NCBI GenBank assembly: GCA_944548615.1
Contig: OX155957.1
Coordinates: 8,531,597 to 8,595,596, forward strand
Length of the DNA: 64,000 nt
Reading direction: 5' to 3'
Origin: Micropterix aruncella
Lineage: Eukaryota > Arthropoda > Insecta > Lepidoptera > Micropterigidae
Shown here piece by piece: positions 57,936 to 64,000 of this stretch; positions within the stretch are counted from its first letter, which is position 1, and each line of letters begins with the position of its first letter. Both the position numbers and the translations under genes were made by a program. Under the pieces are notes generated by a model, which ran no database searches, was not told the DNA's origin, and worked only from the letters and a program-made list of their open reading frames with translations.

Positions 57936-58161
57936 CTTGAAACCTGATCGTCTTCAAAGTCCATTACGTGACCTTTCTTACAAGTCCAAACACGGCTATG
58001 ATACGATATTCCATCATGGAATGCCAGTGCCTATCTTCCGGCTTCATCATCATACCTTGAAACCTAATCGTGGTCAAAGTTTATTCCAAGATTTTTCTAA
58101 CAAGTCCAAACACAGCTATGATACGATGTTCCAGTTCATATCTTCCGACTCCATCATCAGA
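57936..58161 (+). repeat. dispersed repeat shared with 17.3-17.5 kb, internally duplicated
   Basis: Two tandem versions (57936-58053 and 58054-58161) of the block from ACCTTGAAACCT to CATCATCA. The second version is closer to the inverted copy at 17.3-17.5 kb. The first is more diverged. Confidence 0.75.
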
Positions 58162-58363
58162 TAAAAAACAGTAATTATTATAGGTATAAATAGCTACACC
58201 AAAACTTTAATTATTTCGAAAACCAGTTACCTTTATAAATAAACTACTTCCGACGGAAAGAAGGTACAGATAGATTTCGCGGCTTAATGTGATTATATAT
58301 TTTTGAACAACTTCAAATATGTAATTAAAATAAATAAAGAAATAAATTAATGAATGCCACTTT

Positions 58364-58745
58364 TAAACAGTCTCGAAGAGGAGTTTTGTGGATTTCACTC
58401 TGTGCTCCCCGGGATTCGCCCGTTGGATGAACAATTGGAAAGTTCACGAGCACCTTTCTTCTTCGGACCGCAGACTGGTGACATTTGGCATCGGCCGTCG
58501 CGTTCCCCCCACGCCACAATCCGAGTGGCGATACCGAACCGACGACATTAACTGGGACCGGTTTAGTGAAGTCCTCTGCGAGAATCTTGAGGCCTTTCCA
58601 TCGCCTGCTAGTAGTACCGCAGAGGACTTGTGGGTCGTACTTAATGCGGCCATCGAGTCTTCCTGTGATGCCGTAGTAGGGCGGAAGAAACCCCGCGGTG
58701 GTTTCGCGGCCCCGTGGTGGTCTTCCGAACTCTGCGATAATTTTA
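58364..58745 (+). pseudogene. R1-type LINE endonuclease C-terminal fragment and linker
   Basis: One frame reads SFVDFTLCSPGFARWMNNW, KVHEHLSSSDRRLVTFGIG, then the RYRTDDINWDRFSEVL linker and AAPWWSSELCD. These match the end of the R1-clade AP-endonuclease (DxTLxSPxLxxxxxxWxVxxxxSSDHRxIxF) and the following RT-linker with PWW. The catalytic histidine of the SDH motif is an arginine here, so the endonuclease would be inactive. The fragment stops at CDN before the RT domain. It may come from the same family as the R1 copy at 8.9-10.1 kb, which covers the opposite end of the protein. Confidence 0.75.
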
Positions 58746-58935
58746 ATTTAATATTTTAAATAATGTAACGTAGCGATTGAAAATTAATGTGATTGAAAAT
58801 TGTTATTTTTGTGATGTGACGCAATGATGAGATGTAAATTTTCTACTGATCGATCAAGGTGAACAATGTATGAGATGAATAAAAAATCTCGTTTCAATTT
58901 TTTTTTAAATTCTCTCTATACTATTGAATATCTAT

Positions 58936-59529
58936 GATATTGAACATTTTCAAAGCCTGTTTGATTTTAAAATGATTTTCAAATGATTTTATTTTTCTAT
59001 GGTTTTAAAATATTTCTAAGTATTCTGTAGTTTTGAATATTTTCAAAGACTATTTGATTTTAAAATGATTTTCAAATTATTTTATTTTTCTATGGTTTCA
59101 AAATATTTCAAAGTATTCTATAGTTTTGAATATTTTCAAAGACTATTTGATTTTAAAATGATTTTCAAATTATTTTATTTTTCTATGGTTTCAAAATATT
59201 TCAAAGTATTCTATAGTTTTGAATATTTTCAAAGACTATTTGATTTTAAAATGATTTTCAAATTATTTTATTTTTCTATGGTTTCAAAATATTTCTAAGT
59301 ATTCTATAGTTTTGAATATTTTCAAAGACTATTTTATTTTAAAATGATTTTCAAATTATTTTATTTTTCTAGTTTCAAAATATTTCTAAGTATTCTATAG
59401 TTTTGAATATTTTCAAACACTATTTGATTTTAAAGTGATTTTCAAATTATTTTATTTTCTATGGTTTCAAAATATTTATAAGTATTCTATAGTTTTGAAT
59501 ATTTTCAAAGACTGTTTGATTTTAAAATT
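58936..59529 (+). repeat. 93-bp tandem array, about 6.4 copies
   Basis: The unit runs TTTTGAATATTTTCAAAGAC through GATTTTAAAATGATTTTCAA and TTTTTCTATGGTTTCAAAAT to AAGTATTCTATAG. Copies are 91-94 bp. Because 93 is 31 codons, adjacent exact-length copies keep one frame open (59065-59298, repeating MIFKLFYFSMVSKYFKVFYS). Other copies break it by 1-2-bp indels, so coding is unlikely. The palindromic words GAATATTTTC and AAAATATTT recur in each unit. Confidence 0.92.
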
Positions 59530-59609
59530 CCCGTGCTTTTTCTGGTTTAAATGACGTGTCGCAACCTTAAATCAGTGCATATCCTATCAATGCTCTTTGT
59601 AAGCTTTGT

Positions 59610-60060
59610 TTTTTATCCATATAGATAGTTTTATTTCTGTAATGTACTCAATCAGACCTTTCATTTGACACTAAACACGATATATTTATGTAAATTTATT
59701 GACATTTGTACATTGAGATCACTACTTACTTGATATTTGAGGTACCCTATGACACCCGGGATGACATAACGATTTGAAAGTCAGCTTGGATAACCGAGAA
59801 CTTGGTCAAAGTGCGCTCGGATTATCGAGGCGTTTCTGTACTTCAAGAGCCCCTTCCACTTCCACTGGAAATGTCGGGGAGAGATGTTTTCAGAAGGTCA
59901 ACGCCTATGATACTCAGGATGACATAACGATTCTAACAATACCACATACTTCTAAATAGTTCAAGCGTTTAGAAGTTATAGTAGAATTAATTAACGTCAA
60001 AATACATAGACGAACCCTGAACACATTACACTACTTTTTTGTTGAGCAGTCGTGTAAAAA
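59610..60060 (+). repeat. dispersed repeat, copy 2 (partner at 2.7-3.0 kb), with internal insertion
   Basis: It matches 2725-3000 on both sides of an extra 158 bp. The extra segment is bounded by two versions of a 29-bp block (59746-59774 and 59904-59932, differing at a few bases). The 129-bp interior (59775-59903) contains GGATAACCGAG and CTCGGATTATCGAG, an inverted pair. Confidence 0.75.
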
Positions 60061-60260
60061 GTAAAAAAACACGCTTAGTAATTACTGCAATAAAAAGCAA
60101 AAAATAATTCAACTCTCTGTTCTCACTGTTTTCCCCGTGAGGGTCTTAGTGTAAGCCATGTTCGAAATTAATTAGATTATTTGAGTTTAAAAGCTTATAG
60201 CGTCTTCTATTCAAATCAAAACATCATAATGCTACTCAATGAAATGTTTCCAAAAAGCAT

Positions 60261-60641
60261 TTGTTTCATATTCATAGGCATTTCATAATGGTTTTACACA
60301 GAACTAATAGTAATTACACAGAACTATACTTCTCAATTGATGTCTTGCGTATAAGTTTCTTCGTATGGTATAAGATTCTGCTTGACAACAACGAAAACGG
60401 TTCGTTACGAATACCTGCTGATCATGTACACAGAACACGGCTACGTGAAAAGGGGTATTTGAAATATAACAAGCAAAACAATTATTACGGCGATAGAACT
60501 CTTGAATTCATTGTTGCAAAACTATTCAATCACTTTTCTATAAAATTAGACAACTCAATCACCAAATACTTACTAAAGAAAAGATTGAAGCTTATACTAC
60601 TAAGCAACCTAAATAATAACTTACCCAGGCGAGCTAATTAA
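60261..60641 (+). pseudogene. probable LINE reverse transcriptase C-terminal relic
   Basis: The second half of this 126-codon frame reads DHVHRTRLREKGYLKYNKQN and YYGDRTLEFIVAKLFNHFSI, then a TKYLLKKRLKLIL helix. The HxHxTRxxxx ... YGxRxxxxxxxKLxN ... SxxxxxKKxLKxxL layout matches the tail of Jockey/CR1 RTs. The first half is not clearly RT. About 560 bp of AT-rich 3'UTR-like sequence follows. A moderate call without a core motif. Confidence 0.5.
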
Positions 60642-61158
60642 AATAATTTAAATATTATGTAATATAAATACTATAATTGAGTAATTAAAAACTATATTAG
60701 TATAAATTAGCATAAATATGTAAAAGCATTAGCATAACTATAACAAGTAAAAATTCTATTAGACTAAATTAGCACTAACATCACTATGTAGAATAATTAG
60801 GGTAAACCAAGCTAATTAAGATAACTTAGGTTATGTTAAGGCATAATTATAGATATCTAGTATGAATCATTTTATTAGTGTAATCATTTGTTATTGTAAT
60901 TGTAAACAAAGTAAGTATACCAAGATAATTAGTATAGGTTAGGTTAGATTAGGAAGTAGGTATATTAATTTAGTGGAAAAGCATTTATTTACTGTAAGTA
61001 TTTATAAGTGTATATTCAGCTAGTTATGATAGGATATATAGGTTAGTTTAGGTTAGGAAGTCAATACATCTACTTAACGTAAAGAGTTATAATAGTTAAT
61101 AAAAGTATAATAGATAATAGATAATATAAGTCAGATATGAACACATTATTCTTAGTTA

Positions 61159-61187
61159 CCCACTGAAAAGGCACTAGCCTTAGTGGG
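61159..61187 (+). other. nested hairpin in the LINE-like 3'UTR
   Basis: CCCACT (61159-61164) pairs with AGTGGG (61182-61187), and AAGGC (61168-61172) with GCCTT (61177-61181). There is a GAA bulge on one side and an ACTA tetraloop. It lies near the probable 3' terminus of the LINE relic upstream, where RT-recognition stem-loops are expected. Confidence 0.75.
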
Positions 61188-61189
61188 GA

Positions 61190-61629
61190 ACTGTGATATG
61201 TAATTTGTATCTTTTTTTTATGAATGAAGACTACTACCAATAGGATACGATAAAAAAAATGGATACATTATTTCATTATGTCGTAGAAGAGAGAAACGTA
61301 GCATACCACTATTAGAAGAAATACGATAAGCTCACTCCTTAATTTGCCAAGATAAAAATATAAAAACTTTTAACAAAGCGAATGCACAGGATATTATGTA
61401 TACCTGCTTATAAAAAGATGGTGTATCGTTTGTACCGGACTCTAGAAAGGTGAGAGGGCATAGCATCAAAGTAAAGAGGATGAAGGGGATAACATTTATG
61501 GAATGGGCGCTGGTGCCGGAGCACAGTTGATAATTCTGGTGATTTTGTAATCAAAATAATTCAAATCAAATCAAATAACTTTATTCATTAAAAAAAAAAT
61601 ACATTTAAAATTCACATAATCATTTCAAA
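61190..61629. other. AT-rich DNA with a minus-strand LINE-like tail
   Basis: About 61570-61605 reads, on the minus strand, a T/A-run with AATAAAG and repeated TTTGATTTGA, the form of a LINE 3' end. No protein is attached. Otherwise nothing is seen. Confidence 0.4.
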
Positions 61630-63068
61630 TTCCTCGGCAGAAAAATCACCCATCAGGGAAAAGACGTCTCGGGCGATCATGTTATAGAGCATTTCAAAAG
61701 TTGCCTGGCGAAAATAGATGCCTTGCTAATTTCTGGCCCTCGTAAGGCCTGGATCTATGACAATTATCTAACGTCACATTTGTCATGGCCCTTTCTTATT
61801 TACGATTTTACCAAAACCCAACTGTCCCGTCTAGACAGCTAGTTTAAAATCCTGGCTGTCCTTAGCCAAACCAGCTGACCCCTCGACTCTCTTCAGGTCC
61901 AAACTAAATTTTGGGCTAGCGCTTAAACTGCCCTCTCTGCTCTACGCCAACTCCAGAATAACCAAAAATTCGATTCTGTGCAATTCCAAAGATCCGGCAA
62001 TATTGAAGCACGTAATAAGTGGCCGTAGTGATTCAAATGATCTACTAGCCCGCGTAGATCATTTGAATAGATCAAGACTTCCACAAAAAGTTCCTTACTG
62101 GAATCAGCCAGAATGGCACTGGTCTGGGGTATGGCAGTACAACCACGAGCGACGTGGGCTTGAAGAAGTCTCTTTTGCGGGGAGATTACGACAGCAAGAG
62201 TATGGCTCATGCTATTGGCCTTCAATGCCAGAATGATTGGACAACAATTGGGGACTTTTGCATTCCGCCTCCAATGCACTGGAAGGTAATGCTCTATGAC
62301 TGGACGCCAGAGATGCTGAAATTTTATTTGAATGCCTTTCAGCATACACTTCCAGACCCCAGTAACCTCGCTCGTTGGAGCTTTGCCGAGGATAGTTCTT
62401 GTCCCCTCTGTAGCAATACCCCTTGCACAGCTAGACACATTCTAGCTGGCTGCAAGGTGGCCTTAGATCAAGGACGGTACACTTACCGCCATGACAAAGT
62501 TCTCGCTGTTATTCGCGAGGTAATTAGTCTCTCAGTGGCTCGTGCCAACAAGGGTTTGACAGTATCCTCCAAACCCCCAATACAGTTTGTGCGGGATGGC
62601 TCTAAAGGCAAAAAACATTTAACTACAAAACCTTTCTCAATAATCGAGAAAGCTACAGATTGGATTCTGGAGGTTGATTCGGTCTCTAAGCAGTATAAAT
62701 TCCCTGAAAGTCTCGGATGCATAGCCCTCCGTCCAGATATAACTCTTTACTCTGTATCTCGGAAGGTGGCTCTTATTGTAGAATTAACTGTTCCATGGGA
62801 ATCAAATATCCCAAAAGACCACGAGTACAAATTAAATAAATACCATGATCTTGCAAATGCCGTAACCCGGAACGGCTTCACTGTTCACCTTCACGCGGTG
62901 GAAGTTGGCGCTCGTGGCCTGCCAGCTAAATCTCTATTTCACCTCTTTAAAGATCTTGGCCTTTCCAGAAAAATAATCAACTCTATCTTAGAAAAATTAT
63001 CTAAAACTGCGATTTGCGCATCTCAAATTCTATGGCTTCCTAGGGGGAGTGAATGGGTGGTAAGGTGA
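61630..63068 (+). mobile_element. retrotransposon 3' end with restriction-like endonuclease (R2/NeSL/CRE-type), decayed
   Basis: From 61630 one frame reads FLGRKITHQGKDVSGDHVIE, HFKSCLAKIDALLISGPRKA and SWPFLIYDFTKTQLSRLDS before the first stops, the thumb region of RLE-type LINE RTs. Several stops and a frameshift follow through 61990. The downstream part is one open 304-codon frame. The polymerase core and 5' part are absent. The lack of an upstream 5' boundary and the 3'UTR boundary are unresolved. Confidence 0.75.
62154..63068 (+). CDS. CCHC knuckle plus restriction-like endonuclease domain of an R2/NeSL-type element
   Basis: The product would bind and nick target DNA for retrotransposition. 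Residues from the first in-frame Met: knuckle CPLCSNTPCTARHILAGC (C83, C86, H95, C100), then ALDQGRYTYRHDKVLAVI (103-120), then the PD-(D/E)xK-type nuclease with RPDITLYS (193-200, D195) and ALIVELTVPWE (206-216, E210). KYHDLANAV and HAVEVGARG follow. The C-terminus (LPRGSEWVVR) precedes a normal stop. The frame is open over 304 codons, yet upstream sequence is frameshifted: the start region overlaps a different frame at 62003-62236 that reads WHWSGVWQYNHERRGLEEV. So the Met is not the native start and this is the surviving 3' part of a pseudogene. Exact clade is uncertain. Confidence 0.8.
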   Translation: MGLKKSLLRGDYDSKSMAHAIGLQCQNDWTTIGDFCIPPPMHWKVMLYDWTPEMLKFYLNAFQHTLPDPSNLARWSFAEDSSCPLCSNTPCTARHILAGCKVALDQGRYTYRHDKVLAVIREVISLSVARANKGLTVSSKPPIQFVRDGSKGKKHLTTKPFSIIEKATDWILEVDSVSKQYKFPESLGCIALRPDITLYSVSRKVALIVELTVPWESNIPKDHEYKLNKYHDLANAVTRNGFTVHLHAVEVGARGLPAKSLFHLFKDLGLSRKIINSILEKLSKTAICASQILWLPRGSEWVVR

Positions 63069-63289
63069 ACGCTCACATGTGGCAAGACAGCTATCCTAAA
63101 CCTACCACAGCCGGTTCGTAAGTCCGGAATCCACTGCTCACCCCCCAGAAGTGTAAAAAAATAGTATTATGATGGGCCCGACTCCGGTCGGTGAATTTCA
63201 TGGCAGCTCCGTTTGTATTTATTTATTGTATTAATTGCAATATCTTCCTAACTAGGCCATAGCACGTACAAAGGAACAGACTATGTATG
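63069..63289. other. probable 3'UTR of the RLE-type element, then unknown
   Basis: The sequence just after the stop is GC-richer than average (to about 63210), as expected for a continuing 3'UTR. No poly(A) is seen. Confidence 0.35.
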
Positions 63290-63550
63290 GCGATGATTTG
63301 TTCATATGCGCGCACTTCAACATGAAACCCAACATATTTAATATATTTATGCCAGATTTCAGCTCAATCGGTCTAAGCGTTTGGGCGCTATTGTGGAGGA
63401 ATACACACAGCCACCGAGACAGACACACAGACATACTTCCATCTGGAAATTGTGTTAATTGTCTCGGGGGGGGGGGGGGGGGTCAAACGGGACATTTCTG
63501 TTTTCTTTACGAAAATCTTTTTTTGTGCGTTCACAACTATTTGCCTATTC
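63290..63550 (+). repeat. dispersed repeat with (AC)n and a G-run, copy 2
   Basis: It matches 20110-20370 in order: ATTTCAGCTCAATCGGTCTA, TGGAGGAAT, ACACACAG, ACAGACACACAGACAT, TCTCG with a 17-G run (63466-63482), GTCAAA and GTGCGTTCACAA. This copy has a shorter AC tract and a longer G-run. Confidence 0.75.
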
Positions 63551-64000
63551 GTTGGTTGGTTGGTCGGGAAAGTAAAATGGAATCCTTGCCTGCTTGCCTG
63601 CATTCTCTTTTTTGACGCTGTGTGAGATTAAGATTTCTGTTATCATGGCCAGAAAACTTTAAAATTAGCTCCATTGTGCGCCGCCGCGCCGCACCCGGTC
63701 GGCGATGCGATAATCAAAGAGATAGCCTGCGGCTCGTGAGTCCGGGAGTTGCAGTAGCGATACTGAAACATTATATGAGCGAAAGAGCAGCAGTGCGATT
63801 TTATATTCCCGTCGCTAAAAACTCGAAACGAACCGAAACGTTACGCTTCGAAAACGATTTTTGCGAAGCGAAACATAATATCTAGTATCGGCTGATTTTA
63901 TAACAAACATAACATTGGATTTATTGGCAACATTGCTTGCTAAAGCAAGCTGCGTGCATGCGTGAACTATCACGCAAGATCGCACGGGCCGGCTGTCAAA
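63551..64000. other. intergenic DNA to the window end
   Basis: A short GC-rich patch lies at about 63675-63720. An imperfect inverted repeat (CGCTTCG-AAAA with TTTTGCGAAGCG) lies at about 63844-63869. The 87-codon frame at 63622-63885 is unrecognised. Confidence 0.3.

Noticed and set aside
60930..61060. Telomere-like TTAGG repeats
   Set aside because: Only two adjoining units at each place; far short of an interstitial telomere array.
61923..62438. 171-codon minus-strand frame
   Set aside because: Antisense to the RLE-type retroelement, whose plus-strand reading has clear family motifs.

Overview
The window looks like non-coding, transposon-dense nuclear DNA from an arthropod, most likely an insect. 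It is AT-rich, has very long (TA)n microsatellites, and carries relics of many eukaryotic mobile-element classes. These include an R1-clade retrotransposon, a group known mainly from arthropods. I see no convincing host protein-coding gene, rRNA, tRNA or CRISPR array. Nearly all recognisable protein sequence is reverse transcriptase, endonuclease or transposase, and most of it is broken. The species assignment is inference; the element classes are read from motifs.

Layout: 0.2-2.2 kb holds a Jockey/CR1-like LINE with a long open RT frame and a poly(A) tail. 2.2-8 kb is AT-rich DNA with a TIR element, a Penelope-like RT relic and minisatellites. 7.9-11.3 kb holds a GC-rich dispersed repeat (family A) followed by a hAT element with 17-bp TIRs and a decayed transposase; an R1-type LINE is nested inside the hAT element. 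12-23 kb contains several hairpin and foldback elements, more family A copies and microsatellites. 23.35-31.13 kb is a 14-copy, 557-bp, nearly identical satellite array. 31.1-38.3 kb has seven (TA)n blocks alternating with a perfect 231-bp-arm palindrome, a Penelope-like element (RT end plus GIY-YIG nuclease) and direct and inverted copies of a ~620-bp repeat (family B).

38-47 kb has fragments of a DDE transposase and at least three LINEs, a three-copy dispersed repeat, a small RTE 3' fragment with a 13-bp target-site duplication and a diverged family B copy. 47.1-50.0 kb (minus) is the best preserved element: an RTE-like LINE with a 959-residue uninterrupted endonuclease/RT reading frame. 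50-55 kb has a TIR element, a (TA)n block, an RTE-like 3' end and a cluster of family A copies in both orientations. 55-64 kb contains an R1 endonuclease fragment, a 93-bp tandem array, a repeat shared with 2.7 kb, a LINE C-terminal relic with a 3'UTR hairpin, and a decayed retrotransposon end encoding a CCHC knuckle and restriction-like endonuclease.

These elements do not form a pathway. The window reads as a transposon graveyard with nested insertions and a hot spot of tandem and palindromic duplication at 23-38 kb. That hot spot and the uncharacterised family B repeat are the least explained parts.
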